From assembly GCF_024793895.1 (NCBI RefSeq), contig NZ_JANUSB010000002.1, forward strand, positions 434,001 through 498,000: a stretch of DNA of 64,000 nt, written 5' to 3'. Shown here piece by piece: positions 19,933-29,800 of this stretch. The DNA comes from Serratia sp. AKBS12. Lineage in GTDB: Bacteria; Pseudomonadota; Gammaproteobacteria; Enterobacterales; Enterobacteriaceae. The notes under the pieces are model-generated. The model was not told the origin of the DNA and ran no database searches. It worked only from the letters and a program-made list of their open reading frames with translations. Numbering within the stretch: the first letter of the stretch is position 1; every line of letters begins with the position of its first letter. The position numbers were made by a program, and so were the translations under genes.

Positions 19933-20451
19933 GTGAGCAAGAAAATTGCGGTGCTGATTACCGATGAATTTGAAGACGCCGAATTTACCTCTCCCGCCGA
20001 CGCCTTTCGCCAGGCGGGTCATCAGGTGATCACCATTGAAAAACAGGCCGGTAAAACCGTTAAGGGCAAGAAAGGCGAAGCCAGCGTAACGATCGACAAG
20101 GCGATCGATGAGGTACACGCCGCCGATTTCGACGCGCTGCTGTTGCCCGGCGGCCATTCGCCCGATGCGCTGCGCGGTGACGATCGCTTCGTCGAGTTTA
20201 CTCGCCAGTTTGCCGACAGCGGCAAGCCGATTTTCGCCATCTGCCACGGGCCGCAGCTGCTGATCAGCGCCGACGTGGTGCGCGGTCGCAAACTCACCAC
20301 GGTCAAACCGGTGGTGGTGGACGTGAAAAACGCCGGCGCCGATTACTACGACAAGGAAGTGGTGGTGGATAACGATACGCTGGTCACCAGCCGCACGCCG
20401 GAGGATTTACCGGCCTTTAACCGCGAATCGCTGCGCATATTGTCGCAGTGA
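19933..20451 (+). CDS. yhbO: DJ-1/PfpI-family stress protein YhbO
   Basis: Cytoplasmic DJ-1/PfpI-superfamily protein of 172 aa, nearly identical to E. coli YhbO. The nucleophile elbow AICHGPQLL carries Cys104, followed by His105, and Glu12 is in DEFEDAEF. In E. coli YhbO protects against oxidative, heat and pH stress and is reported as a glyoxalase/deglycase-type enzyme; the exact activity is debated. The start is GTG at 19933 with a strong AAGGAGG 6 bp upstream. It is monocistronic, with the next gene convergent. Confidence 0.93.
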   Translation: MSKKIAVLITDEFEDAEFTSPADAFRQAGHQVITIEKQAGKTVKGKKGEASVTIDKAIDEVHAADFDALLLPGGHSPDALRGDDRFVEFTRQFADSGKPIFAICHGPQLLISADVVRGRKLTTVKPVVVDVKNAGADYYDKEVVVDNDTLVTSRTPEDLPAFNRESLRILSQ

Positions 20452-20490
20452 ATGCCCAACCGGGGCGCACCCTGCGCCCCCTTTATACCG

Positions 20491-20919
20491 TCAGCCCCGC
20501 TGCCAATACAGTTTTTTGCCAAAGCCCAGCGCATTGTCGGTCATTTTGACCTCCAGCAGATCGAGCTGCCACAGCGTCGCCTTCATAGCTTTGGCGATCG
20601 GGAAACGCCGACAGTAGCGCGCACGTGCCAACGCCTCGTCGTCACCGTTCAGCGCAGTGACCAGGCCGCGATACTGCACGCCCTTGATCAGGGCGATGGT
20701 TTTTGGCCGTGGCGCAATGGTGCCCACCACGCTGGGGTTGTGCTGCATCAGCGTGCCATGCCGGGTGTGCGGCTCGGTCATCAGCCACAGCGCCATGCGT
20801 TCGGCATCGAAGACGTAAAAACAGTTGGCGCACCACATGTCGAGGCCATTGCCGGCGCACAGCGTCAATACGTGCTGCCTGGCAAGGAAATGGGTGATGT
20901 GGTCTAAGTCCGAATCCAT
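20491..20919 (-). CDS. yhbP: YhbP-family protein (pyridoxamine-phosphate-oxidase-like fold)
   Basis: A 142-aa protein similar to E. coli YhbP, of the split-barrel flavin-binding (UPF0306) group. Landmarks are the [15 protein letters not shown] segment, the [11 protein letters not shown] stretch and the C-terminal [13 protein letters not shown]. No reaction is established for the family. The start at 20919 ([15 protein letters not shown]) fits the family; an in-frame ATG at 20943 would add eight unlikely residues. Its 5' end lies 117 bp from the first CRISPR repeat and marks the left edge of the inserted CRISPR-asc segment. Confidence 0.87.
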   Translation of the reverse strand: MDSDLDHITHFLARQHVLTLCAGNGLDMWCANCFYVFDAERMALWLMTEPHTRHGTLMQHNPSVVGTIAPRPKTIALIKGVQYRGLVTALNGDDEALARARYCRRFPIAKAMKATLWQLDLLEVKMTDNALGFGKKLYWQRG

Positions 20920-21036
20920 GGGGTTTCCTGGCGGTAATAGCATGCAATAAGAGTACTGTGCCCGACAAAAATTCTCTAATAGTGTTTGCTTGGGTAACGC
21001 TTGCTAGCCGTGCAACTGGCGGCTGACGCCGCTGTA

Positions 21037-21544
21037 TTTCTAAGCTGCCTGTACGGCAGTGAACCAGGCCGCTGAAAATGCGGCTGCTATCGATAATTTC
21101 TAAGCTGCCTGTACGGCAGTGAACAGCGTGCCCTGGACACCGCGCGATTATTCCTGTTTCTAAGCTGCCTGTACGGCAGTGAACTTACAGTATTGACCTG
21201 CGCACCAATAACGGCTTTTCTAAGCTGCCTGTACGGCAGTGAACCCCTTTCTTCCCGCCCTCTCCCTTTTTACCGGTTTCTAAGCTGCCTGCACGGCAGT
21301 GAACATGCTCGAGGCGGCAACCAATGCAGTGAAAGATTTCTAAGCTGCCTGCACGGCAGTGAACCTAATAACGCCGAGAACAGTGTTTTCACTAATTTTC
21401 TAAGCTGCCTGCACGGCAGTGAACCGGAAATGTCGCCCAGGCTGGCGCCTTCGGTATTTCTAAGCTGCCTGTACGGCAGTGAACGCACAGCGTCCGTAAG
21501 CCCGGCTGAGCACGCATTTCTAAGCTGCCTGTACGGCAGTGAAC
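21037..21544 (-). CRISPR. CRISPR array 1, type I-F, 9 repeats / 8 spacers
   Basis: Nine 28-bp repeats start every 60 bp (21037, 21097 ... 21517) and enclose eight 32-bp spacers. In crRNA sense (minus strand) the repeat begins GTTCACTGCCGTACAGGCAG and ends CTTAGAAA, the I-F repeat with a 5-bp CTGCC/GGCAG stem. Repeats at 21277, 21337 and 21397 share one T-to-C change on the plus strand in the loop; the others match. The leader-distal repeat at 21037 is intact rather than degenerate, suggesting loss of an older end. The leader is on the high-coordinate side, next to cas6f. Confidence 0.98.
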
Positions 21545-21673
21545 CGTTGCGATTACACGCTAATACACTGTTTATAAAAAATTTATGTCCAAAACGCTTA
21601 AAAAAGGCTTTTTTAAAGCGACTCAATCCCACCTGTTAAATCAACAGGTTAGGATTGGCCGTCATAAAAGGGT
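21545..21673 (-). promoter_or_regulatory. Leader of CRISPR array 1
   Basis: AT-rich stretch between the first-used repeat and the cas6f stop codon. Offsets counted from the repeat border: CGTTGC at 1-6, an IHF-like site at 17-29 (21561-21573, YAA-N4-nTGwTT), an A/T-tract motif near 56-72, a perfect IHF consensus WATCAANNNNTTR at 21639-21651, and a terminal A-run plus GGGT at 21663-21673. All recur at the same phase in leaders 2 and 3. The expected roles are crRNA promoter and spacer-integration platform. Confidence 0.85.
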
Positions 21674-22227
21674 TAAAACCAGGGAATAGTAGCGGTGGCG
21701 CTTAGGCCGTATGCGCTGTACTGACCTACGGTTGGGGTATCTCGCAGCGTGCCTTGTTCAATAAACAGCAAAAATACCTGTTCACTGGATAAACTTTTCA
21801 AACGTATAAACGGTAGGGAACAACGCTGCTCTCTTGCCGCGGGAATTCGTTCCCGGGCCTGTTCTTGCGTTAGCCACCCTTTAGCCACCGACCGACGACG
21901 CAGCCTTTCGGCGTTACTTTTTACCTGTACACGCCGCACTGTACGGAATTTTACCTGCTCAGGGATAGGGCGTATCCCTGAATGTTCAGTGTAATCACGC
22001 AGCCCTTTTCGCCACGGTTGCTGTTCGAACTCGGTCAGCGCGGCCAACGAGCCGTGTAAACGCAGCCGATCTCCCAATGTTTTGCCCGCAGCCGGGAAGC
22101 TAACGCCAATTCGGCCTTGCCCTGCGTTACCTAATGCACGATGTAACTTTGCATAGAGAGCTTCGAGCAACGCAACGGTGCTGAATTCGGGATCGGGCAA
22201 CACGCGGATTTCAAGGTAGTAATCCAT
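21673..22227 (-). CDS. cas6f: Type I-F crRNA endonuclease Cas6f (Csy4)
   Basis: Endoribonuclease that cuts pre-crRNA at the base of the repeat hairpin and stays on the crRNA 3' handle. It is 184 aa, the family size. The catalytic His29 (AKLHRAL), the arginine-rich RNA-binding helix SNAERLRRR, the active-site Ser region LKSLSSEQ and the late Tyr173 (SAYGLS) with the PWF C-terminus correspond to Pseudomonas Csy4. It is last in the cas operon, 9 bp after cas7f. Its stop codon overlaps the outermost leader motif of array 1. Confidence 0.96.
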   Translation of the reverse strand: MDYYLEIRVLPDPEFSTVALLEALYAKLHRALGNAGQGRIGVSFPAAGKTLGDRLRLHGSLAALTEFEQQPWRKGLRDYTEHSGIRPIPEQVKFRTVRRVQVKSNAERLRRRSVAKGWLTQEQARERIPAAREQRCSLPFIRLKSLSSEQVFLLFIEQGTLRDTPTVGQYSAYGLSATATIPWF

Positions 22228-22236
22228 CTGGCCTCC

Positions 22237-23241
22237 TTACTCGCCTTTCTCACCGAACACGCCGCCGCGGATAAGAATGGCCATCACATAGTGTTGCTGT
22301 TCAACGTCCGGGACCTGACCTTTCGTCACCCAATTATCCAGCAAGGTGTAGAAATCCATTTTTTGCTTCGGTTGGCGATAGGCCCTGCCTCGGCTGGTGA
22401 CCGATCCGTACGGCTCGACCGCGATCGGCCCAAGACCCAGCTCGTCAGCCTCTGGATACCAGGTGTCTATGGTGCGTACTGCGTTACCGATCTTTTGTGA
22501 GTGCAACGCCGCAATGCCATTGACCTGGTACAGCACCTTGCTTTTTTTGCTATTGCTGTCCAAAACCAATTCTTGAGAGGGGAAAACTTCCTGACCATTG
22601 CCTAAACGAACCAAAGCTTCAACATTAAACAGAGCGAAACTATCGCCAGACAGACCTTGCTGAATTTCCTGTGCCAGTTCAGCAAGCGCGCCGACCGGTT
22701 GGCCAAATGCACGCAGGCTATAGGCCTCCCCATCAAACTCCCAGGTTTTGGACTTGCCGGTTACACGAACCTTAATCGCATCCGCACCTACACGGTTGCG
22801 CCACAGGAAGCGCCCATTGGCCAGGTTTTCAGCGTAGCGTGCTGCCAACTCCCCGACGCCGTGTTCGGCAAGATAACCGTTAATTACCTCTGCCAGCGCT
22901 GCCTGATATTCCTGATCGTTACACACCGATGGCGTTGCCAGGTTGCCCATCACGCGCAGGGTAAACGTGACCTTTAACGTGTCGGTATCAAACGCCAGCG
23001 CGGCGGCATCAACCCGTTGCAGGTTGGCTTTTTGAATTTCAGCGTCCAGCTTTGCCGGATCGCTGGCAATCGCGTTTTTCAAACGGTTTGAAATCGTGCC
23101 GCGCACCGATTTCTCCTGAATCGTTACGGGCTGCCATTCACTTTCCTGCTGCCAGTTGCCGGCGAACATCATGGCATCCGAGTTTGCCAGTTTACGTTCG
23201 AACGCTAATACCGATGCCGTTTTTATCGTTGCTTTAGCCAT
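22237..23241 (-). CDS. cas7f: Type I-F Cascade backbone protein Cas7f (Csy3)
   Basis: Backbone subunit that coats the crRNA spacer in several copies in the Csy (Cascade) surveillance complex. It is 334 aa. Family landmarks are [19 protein letters not shown] at the N-terminus, the [19 protein letters not shown] block in the middle and [16 protein letters not shown] near the C-terminus. It is co-directional with cas5f (17-bp gap) and cas6f (9-bp gap), as in other I-F operons. Confidence 0.96.
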   Translation of the reverse strand: MAKATIKTASVLAFERKLANSDAMMFAGNWQQESEWQPVTIQEKSVRGTISNRLKNAIASDPAKLDAEIQKANLQRVDAAALAFDTDTLKVTFTLRVMGNLATPSVCNDQEYQAALAEVINGYLAEHGVGELAARYAENLANGRFLWRNRVGADAIKVRVTGKSKTWEFDGEAYSLRAFGQPVGALAELAQEIQQGLSGDSFALFNVEALVRLGNGQEVFPSQELVLDSNSKKSKVLYQVNGIAALHSQKIGNAVRTIDTWYPEADELGLGPIAVEPYGSVTSRGRAYRQPKQKMDFYTLLDNWVTKGQVPDVEQQHYVMAILIRGGVFGEKGE

Positions 23242-23258
23242 GTCGTTAGTCCTTTAAA

Positions 23259-24191
23259 TTATTCTTCATCGTTAAATTCATAGATTTCGTTTACCGCTGA
23301 AACTGCACTGCGGCATAGGTAACTGTCGTCATGCCAATCGTATTGCCAGAGCAGTTGTTGCAGATCGGTAATACGGTGCAAACTGCGCCATTCGCCAACG
23401 CCGTATATCGCTTCTGCAAAGCGGAAAGGCGTGGTTGCATCACGCGTTTGTTTAACCTCGCCCGGTGCATACAACGGGGAAATGGCGCGGTAACCGGTTT
23501 GAATCGGCACCAGATACCCTGCGGCCGGCTTGGGCACATAACGCCACTCACAGGCTTCGGCGCCCTCATCCATAGCCGCTTGCCGTTTCAATGCAGCGAA
23601 ATCAAGCCAGGCATCAATCAGTTCCGCGCGTGGATTGGTTTGCAGTAACGCCTGGTAGTGGGTTTGCAACAGTTCGCTGCGATCCAGCAAGGCAAAACCC
23701 GGCAGCAGGCGGCGCATCACACCACGCAAGTCTTTTGGTTCATGAGGATAGGAGGTTACGCCGATCTTGCCAATTGCGGTAATGGTGCCTCCGGCAAGGC
23801 GTTGCGCCTGGCAAAGAACTGCGAGTTCATCTTCAAGCTGTCTGGCTCCTTCTGCGCCGTTGGCTATCATGCCCGAGCATTCAATTAATAGAGAAACCGT
23901 CATATGCATGCGGCCCTCTTCATTAAACGCCGCCGTTTTAGCCTCTTTGGTCAATGGATTGCGCGTCAGCGCAAAAACGGTGTCGTAGCCAGACGAATAA
24001 GCATGCAACTGCTGTTGATGGCAGACCACGCCGCAACTTTTTAAGGTAAGGCCGTGGCTGCGTTGAAGTTTGCGTGATAGCGCGTGGGTAAAGCCAAGAA
24101 AATGAGTTATTGCCGGGAAACCATACGTCAAACCGGCAATGGCATTCGCGTTTTCAACCCTTACATGACGTAAAATAATCAGTGAACTCAT
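23259..24191 (-). CDS. cas5f: Type I-F Cascade subunit Cas5f (Csy2)
   Basis: Subunit that caps the crRNA 5' handle and partners Cas8f at the foot of the complex. It is 310 aa from the ATG at 24191, chosen because [20 protein letters not shown] matches the family start and because ATGA overlaps the cas8f stop by 4 bp; an in-frame ATG 18 bp upstream lies inside cas8f. The [13 protein letters not shown] segment (about 26-38) is a typical Csy2 feature. Confidence 0.95.
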   Translation of the reverse strand: MSSLIILRHVRVENANAIAGLTYGFPAITHFLGFTHALSRKLQRSHGLTLKSCGVVCHQQQLHAYSSGYDTVFALTRNPLTKEAKTAAFNEEGRMHMTVSLLIECSGMIANGAEGARQLEDELAVLCQAQRLAGGTITAIGKIGVTSYPHEPKDLRGVMRRLLPGFALLDRSELLQTHYQALLQTNPRAELIDAWLDFAALKRQAAMDEGAEACEWRYVPKPAAGYLVPIQTGYRAISPLYAPGEVKQTRDATTPFRFAEAIYGVGEWRSLHRITDLQQLLWQYDWHDDSYLCRSAVSAVNEIYEFNDEE

Positions 24192-25540
24192 TGCGTATCC
24201 TCCGCCCATTCGGCTTCAAATTCTCGCAGGCGCTGCCTGAATAACGCAGCTACTGACCATTCCCGACGTTCCACCTCGCCAAACTTCAACTCGGCATGCT
24301 CCAACTGGCGGTTCAGCCAGACGCCGAAATCCAATGCTAGCTCTTTCTGCCAGTCCTTTCCTTCACGTTCAAAAGCAAAACCCGCATCGTTTTTGCCGCG
24401 CAGCGGATCCAACCATAGCTGTTGCGAACGCTTAAGCTGGCACCCTTCGCCTGCGCTCCATCCGGCTTGAATATCGAGATTTTGAATGCCTGCTGCATAA
24501 TTGAATAAAATATCAATAATTTCATCCATATGAGATAAACGCCGCTGCCGGATCTCCTGCGTTCCCTCAAGCATTCTGACACTGAGCAGATATTCACGCA
24601 TTTTCCACACGGCAGGGCGTACCTTGCTGGCAAACTCACCGCGCTGATTAAAGATGGAAGTCTGTTTTAACGGCGGCTGCTGCTGGCTCACCCAGTTTGG
24701 GGCCGCACAGCTAAGCAACCAGTTGCGACCACCGCGCACGCTATTTAAATAGGAAATATTCTGTGGTTTAGTGCCGCCAATATTTTGTACCGCGGTATTG
24801 GGGTAACTGACGCGAGGCTCCGCGTGCCATTTGCTTGCTCTTGCCGCTGCGGCAATCTCTTTTGCCTTATCGCTAAACCGCGCCTCTGCCAATCTTTGAT
24901 GCATCGCCTGCGCTAACGAGGACGAAAACAATGGGCTAAGCAGGTGATATTGGTTTTCCCCTACCGGGAAATAGAGTTGTTTGGCCAAGGTGTGTGAGGA
25001 AGGTTGTTTATCAGCCAATACCTGCTTAAAACCACTTACCCAGAGTTGTAGTTGCCGTTCGTCCTCAGCCCATTCGGCCAGGGCGGAGTAATCTCCCCGG
25101 TTTAGCTGAGCAATCAGCGTATCGCCTTGAAATTCTGTTTGCAGCAGCTTGGCAACGTCTAAAGCGGCCGCATTGCCCACTGCGTCTATGGCTGGATTCT
25201 GCAAGGTGGCGGTGGCAAGGTAACAGGCCCCCCTATCGTCTCGATCCTCGGTAAATACGCTGGTGCCTTTGGCATCACTGTGGGTGAACTTCAGCGCGTG
25301 AGTGACCAAATTAATTTGCGCGGCACGATTGGCCGCTTCTGTCAGCCAGTTGCGAACCTCATAGCGTTTTTCCAACTCTCGCCGCTGTGCTAACGCGGCT
25401 TGTTTAGCCGTTGCGATCTCATCCGCATCAACCAAACCAGCCAGCTTTTTCTCGGTCTCTTTATCAAAAGCTTCCAGCTTCGGTTGCTTTCGGCTTTCGA
25501 TGTAGGAAATTATAAATTGGCTTAGGTTTTTACTTTCCAT
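24188..25540 (-). CDS. cas8f: Type I-F Cascade large subunit Cas8f (Csy1)
   Basis: Large subunit that in studied I-F systems reads the GG/CC PAM and starts R-loop formation. It is 450 aa, typical length. Recognisable features are the N-terminal helical segment ([16 protein letters not shown]), the mid-region [16 protein letters not shown] and [17 protein letters not shown] (about 250-267), which are conserved among Csy1 proteins. It follows cas2-3 after a 28-bp gap and overlaps cas5f by 4 bp. Confidence 0.95.
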   Translation of the reverse strand: MESKNLSQFIISYIESRKQPKLEAFDKETEKKLAGLVDADEIATAKQAALAQRRELEKRYEVRNWLTEAANRAAQINLVTHALKFTHSDAKGTSVFTEDRDDRGACYLATATLQNPAIDAVGNAAALDVAKLLQTEFQGDTLIAQLNRGDYSALAEWAEDERQLQLWVSGFKQVLADKQPSSHTLAKQLYFPVGENQYHLLSPLFSSSLAQAMHQRLAEARFSDKAKEIAAAARASKWHAEPRVSYPNTAVQNIGGTKPQNISYLNSVRGGRNWLLSCAAPNWVSQQQPPLKQTSIFNQRGEFASKVRPAVWKMREYLLSVRMLEGTQEIRQRRLSHMDEIIDILFNYAAGIQNLDIQAGWSAGEGCQLKRSQQLWLDPLRGKNDAGFAFEREGKDWQKELALDFGVWLNRQLEHAELKFGEVERREWSVAALFRQRLREFEAEWAEDTQ

Positions 25541-25568
25541 ATACCTCCCAAATATCTGTAATCATTAC

Positions 25569-28500
25569 TCATTCGAGTGCGCCAAACACACCTAACAGTG
25601 GGTGATAACGCCACGCTCCTTCCTGTTTTTTTCGTAGGTTCATTTCGCCAAACTTCTGGCTAACCTCACTTAACTCCATCTCCATCTGCTCGGATAAGCG
25701 CATATAAACCGTCTGATAATCGGCGTCTATCCAGGCGCTGACCCCGGGGGCCAGTACCGGCTGCCACTCAAGAAAGCCGCTGCTTTGTTTCCACTCGCCC
25801 GGTAACCTGTCTGGGGACATGAACTTTGGCGTATCTCCTTCGTCAGCGATCCACAGATAATGCTGTTTCTCTAGCTCTGACTCTGACTGTCTGAAGGGGG
25901 AAATACGCTGCTGTTCGCCGCTCCACGTCCCCTGTTCACGCCACCACAAAGCGGCGTAATACGCCCGTTGCTCTTTCGCGCCTTGTAATACCGTGCGCAA
26001 ACTGACGTGTTCCAAATCCACAAAATTATCTTTTGGCCGCGGAGGCAAACGCTCTTGTACCCGCGGGATCGCCGTAATGACTTCATATTGCGCAGGCAAG
26101 AGGATTTCAGCGAGATCGTGACTGCGGAGCGTGTACGTAACCGATTCAAAACCCGGCTTGTGATAAGCCACCGCTGCGCCTTCCAACGCTTTAATGTTCT
26201 GCTGCAAAACGTACAGATTTGGCGAGCTACAAGGCTGTTGTCGGTGACGTTGAATACGTCCCGCCAGTTGGATCAGCGAACGCATAGAACTGGGTTCGGC
26301 AATCGCCCAGTCATAATCATGATCGCGGCCGACCTCTGCCACTGAGGTAGCCAACACCACAAAAAGATGATGTAGTTCCGCATGCTGGGTCAGTGCGCTT
26401 TTGATTTCAGGGATTTGCCATAGCGCCTCGTTATCGTAACGCGTCAGCGTTTGGTCTAGGCGTTGCTCAATATGGGAGCGCATGGCTAACGGATGCTGGC
26501 TGTGATAGATGCAATAATGAATGCGCATACCCGGCGGAGCTGGCGTATTGAGCAGACGCAAGGCCACGGCGACCAGTGGATCGATATTCGCCATACGCAC
26601 CACGCCAAGCGATACCGTTTTGCCATTGATGTGCCGCTGATGATGAGCATTATGTAACTGCTGCATGGCGGTAAACAGGGTGGCTGCAACGCTATCCAGA
26701 ACGTCTTTTTTTTGCCGGCTGGGCGCTACCAGCGGAATTAACCGAGCGCGGCGAAGCACTTCGCCAGACTGCAGCTTTTCTACGCGCCGCGCGACAAAAC
26801 GCTCATGCACCTGCCTAAAGGCTTTTGCCTCGCTAATATCCTGTTGTATCGCATCATTTTCGTCAAACCACGCGCAACATACATTTACCGCAGCCCCAGG
26901 CAACCCGCAGACCTGCTGATAGTCTGCTCGCCCGGCACGATAAGCATTAAACAACGCCTGTACCAATGCCGGTGGCAAGGTAGCCGAAGACAGTAAGACA
27001 CGCGACCCCAGCATACCGGCCCAATTCACCAAACGACACAGCGCCGGCAAATCTGCGATATCGAAATCATCGGGTTCGTCCAAGACCAAATCGGCCGTCA
27101 ATAAACGCAGCATCGGGGCGATTTGTTTGCCGCCACGCAGCCCTTCCGTTGCGCCAATCAGGTGATCGATGGTGGTGACCAGTACCGGAGCGCTAAGTAA
27201 CTTATTAAGCTTGTCGCTATTTTTCAGCCAGCGGCTGAGACGACCGTCGTCCAGGCCCCCCTCATAGCTGACGTACTGGTGCTCGGCAAACAGCTCGTCC
27301 GCCGACGCGCTACCGGTACCACGGGGGATTTTTGCATCGTGATGCAGTTGATGCAGCTGCGTCACCGCTTGTGAACCAATCATCACCGCCAGGTCATCGT
27401 CTTGTAAGGTAAGTTTTTCCCGCAACGCATCCCCGGTTTGTAACGTCAGGGTACGTAGCCCCAGCGCCACGGAGAAACGACATCCCAGTTTTTCATCGGC
27501 TAGCGCATACATGATTCGCGCATTGGCGAAGGTCTTGCCGCAGCCAGTAGACGCCATATTCACGCCAAAGAACCCCTGCTGAACAGTACGCTCGCGCACT
27601 GCACTGGCAATATCAAACGCTTGGTCCTGCCAGCGAAACCTGGCATTCTCACTACGGCGTTTAAAGCCCTTGTGCCGGGTAATTGCCGGTAAGGTGTTGC
27701 GGATATACGGTAAGCTGCGCCCCAATAACAGCGCATTTTGCCCGACGCCGATGGTGTGTTCGTCCAGCTTCTGCTTATATTCCCCAGTTTGACGATCGGT
27801 ATTGGCATACGCGCCATAGTTATCATCTTGCCAACCTGGCGTTGCAGGTAATGATGAGTAATGATGGTCTGCGAGCATCAGTACCAAACGGGCCATATGG
27901 CTGGTAAATCGCTGGTCTAGCATGCCAATGTCATTTAACGAGGGGAGTTGCAAAGTACGGCGTGCAAACTTGCGGGCTTTAGCACACCATATTTGGCTAC
28001 GCATCGGCGTTCCCTGCGGAAAAGTCCAAACCGCCTGCCTTTCTTCTGGCGTCCAATCAGCAAAAGTATGATTGAGCGAATTCCACTCTGCGGTAAGTTG
28101 CAGAGTAAGCCAGTTGCCCATATAAGCCAGCGCCGGTTGGCCAGTATTATCGCCGAGATAGGTTGGCAAGCGATGATGCGAAACAATCAGCCAAGCGACG
28201 GTCGTTGCCAATGGGGGTAACGTCACGAAAGGATTTACAAAACGATCGCACGAATCCCTGACCAAATTAGCCATCATCTGGCTTTCATCACCTGCACTAA
28301 TATCACCAAGTGCCGTCAGCCATTGGCGATCGTCACGTCCGTTGATCCAGGCCTGGAATAAACGCAATGATATCCACTCGTGTCGATACGGCTGATAGCG
28401 TTTTCCTTGCCCAGCCAGACTTTGCTGAAATAATGCATTAGCTTTGCCAAAATCATGAAACAACCCGGCAATAGCGGCTAACAAGCTGATACACTCAACG

Positions 28501-28823
28501 CTATGCCATTGATTCTCTCTATCATTACGCAGGATATCTCGCCCAGTAGAATTAGTGGGCACCGCACCTTGCCGATTAAAAGCGCGCTGGTTACCGACGA
28601 TCCACAGCAATTGCGTTTGATTCGCACCTTTAATCCAATGGCAAGCCACCGCAGTATTACGTCGCGCGCTTTTACGCAATAATTTTCTTAAAGTGTTTAA
28701 GCCTTCCAACGTAATCGCCGTCTGCCAGGTTCGTTCACCTCTGCGTTCGGCAAACTGATCCAGAATACGCCGTGTTTCTATCAACGCGCGCTTATTACAT
28801 TGCGCCACCAACATGATATTCAT
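25569..28823 (-). CDS. cas2-3: Fused Cas2-Cas3 nuclease-helicase of type I-F
   Basis: Hallmark I-F fusion, 1084 aa. The first 95 or so residues are a Cas2 domain (MNIMLVAQCNKRALIETRRI) used for adaptation with Cas1. Then comes an HD nuclease domain with HD at residues 123-124 (LFHDFGKAN), and an SF2 helicase with Walker A TGCGKT near residue 426, a DEPDD box near 582 and a late QLAGRIQRHR motif VI. It degrades target DNA recruited by the Csy complex and joins Cas1 for spacer acquisition. Its ATG overlaps the cas1 stop by 4 bp. No frameshift or lost catalytic motif was seen, so interference looks intact. Confidence 0.97.
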   Translation of the reverse strand: MNIMLVAQCNKRALIETRRILDQFAERRGERTWQTAITLEGLNTLRKLLRKSARRNTAVACHWIKGANQTQLLWIVGNQRAFNRQGAVPTNSTGRDILRNDRENQWHSVECISLLAAIAGLFHDFGKANALFQQSLAGQGKRYQPYRHEWISLRLFQAWINGRDDRQWLTALGDISAGDESQMMANLVRDSCDRFVNPFVTLPPLATTVAWLIVSHHRLPTYLGDNTGQPALAYMGNWLTLQLTAEWNSLNHTFADWTPEERQAVWTFPQGTPMRSQIWCAKARKFARRTLQLPSLNDIGMLDQRFTSHMARLVLMLADHHYSSLPATPGWQDDNYGAYANTDRQTGEYKQKLDEHTIGVGQNALLLGRSLPYIRNTLPAITRHKGFKRRSENARFRWQDQAFDIASAVRERTVQQGFFGVNMASTGCGKTFANARIMYALADEKLGCRFSVALGLRTLTLQTGDALREKLTLQDDDLAVMIGSQAVTQLHQLHHDAKIPRGTGSASADELFAEHQYVSYEGGLDDGRLSRWLKNSDKLNKLLSAPVLVTTIDHLIGATEGLRGGKQIAPMLRLLTADLVLDEPDDFDIADLPALCRLVNWAGMLGSRVLLSSATLPPALVQALFNAYRAGRADYQQVCGLPGAAVNVCCAWFDENDAIQQDISEAKAFRQVHERFVARRVEKLQSGEVLRRARLIPLVAPSRQKKDVLDSVAATLFTAMQQLHNAHHQRHINGKTVSLGVVRMANIDPLVAVALRLLNTPAPPGMRIHYCIYHSQHPLAMRSHIEQRLDQTLTRYDNEALWQIPEIKSALTQHAELHHLFVVLATSVAEVGRDHDYDWAIAEPSSMRSLIQLAGRIQRHRQQPCSSPNLYVLQQNIKALEGAAVAYHKPGFESVTYTLRSHDLAEILLPAQYEVITAIPRVQERLPPRPKDNFVDLEHVSLRTVLQGAKEQRAYYAALWWREQGTWSGEQQRISPFRQSESELEKQHYLWIADEGDTPKFMSPDRLPGEWKQSSGFLEWQPVLAPGVSAWIDADYQTVYMRLSEQMEMELSEVSQKFGEMNLRKKQEGAWRYHPLLGVFGALE

Positions 28824-29800
28824 TGCGTTACCTGGCTGAGTTGTACGGCGGTATTTTGTAAAGCCTCAATCATCAGATCCAATGCATCCGCTTTTTGAAA
28901 ACCGTTAAGGCAACGCTGGCGGAATTCCTGTTCATCTTCTCCGTTCATTGCCGCAATAAACGCCTGAGGAAGGATTAATGCGTCCTTGATCAAATCAGCA
29001 ACATCAAACACCAACCCACCACGACGTGTTTTGCCATGTAATACCGCCAAGCCGTGCGGCAAGCCAATAACCCAGGTTGCCACCGCTGCCAGTCCATAAG
29101 CCAGATAGTTGCCATGGTCGAGGAAACGATTGGCGACGTCCACGCCGCCGCCACGTTTCGCTCGAGTAAATTCACCATAACCGCTGGCGTTCGCCGCTAA
29201 TTTATACAATGCCTTGGTCATCACGGCTTCTTGCGCCAGGAGATCGCTACTGCTACGGCAGTCGACTAAACGCTTTTCATAGTTTGAGAGCAGTTGCAGC
29301 AGGCGGTTTTCATCAATGGTGAAGCCGGTTTCGCGCTGCATCGTTGGGCCAAGCCAGTGCTTTTGAATTTGCTGGATACGCACACGTTGGAAGGCCAGCG
29401 CGGCGGCAAGTCGTTGCACATCATCGAACCAAAAGCTCACCCAATGCTGAAGATATTCAGTGGGGCGGTATTCACTTTGTGACGTTAACCAGGAAACGGC
29501 GACTTCTACCTCATTACATGCATACAGCGGTGTTCCGCCACCGCCACAAAAGCCAACCAGTACGCCCGCTTTGGCAAGTTCCCGCATCGCTGCCTGGGTT
29601 ATCGACGTACCGGTTCCCAACATCACTACCGTCGTGTTGGCGATGGGGATATTCCAGTACAGGGACTGCTTACCTTCATCCGTAACATATTCCACTCGCC
29701 CGCCATTGACCAAAACTCGGCAATATTGCAGGTAATACAAATTAGCACGTTTGGAATGCAATATTGTTTTTAGCTCTGAAGGCGTAAGCGAGTTTGCCAT
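28820..29800 (-). CDS. cas1: CRISPR integrase Cas1, type I-F
   Basis: Metal-dependent integrase that inserts new spacers at the leader-repeat border with Cas2-3. It is 326 aa, with an N-terminal beta domain and a helical catalytic domain. The metal ligands Glu191 (AQEAVMTK), His255 (VLHGKT) and Asp266/Asp269 (FDVADL) are all present. It is first in the cas operon. The upstream 304-bp region separates it from the old end of array 2 and has three palindromes. No strong Shine-Dalgarno sequence is seen before the ATG. Confidence 0.97.
   Translation of the reverse strand: MANSLTPSELKTILHSKRANLYYLQYCRVLVNGGRVEYVTDEGKQSLYWNIPIANTTVVMLGTGTSITQAAMRELAKAGVLVGFCGGGGTPLYACNEVEVAVSWLTSQSEYRPTEYLQHWVSFWFDDVQRLAAALAFQRVRIQQIQKHWLGPTMQRETGFTIDENRLLQLLSNYEKRLVDCRSSSDLLAQEAVMTKALYKLAANASGYGEFTRAKRGGGVDVANRFLDHGNYLAYGLAAVATWVIGLPHGLAVLHGKTRRGGLVFDVADLIKDALILPQAFIAAMNGEDEQEFRQRCLNGFQKADALDLMIEALQNTAVQLSQVTQ

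Noticed and set aside
20920-21036. An attachment site or transposon end at the left border of the CRISPR segment
   Set aside because: No tRNA end, no terminal inverted repeat and no direct repeat matching the right border near 35520 was seen.
21193-21639. Open frames with a repeating FLSCLYGSE or SLPYRQLR peptide over arrays 1, 2 and 3
   Set aside because: The 60-bp period is a multiple of three, so the repeat stays in frame; these are CRISPR units, not repeat proteins.
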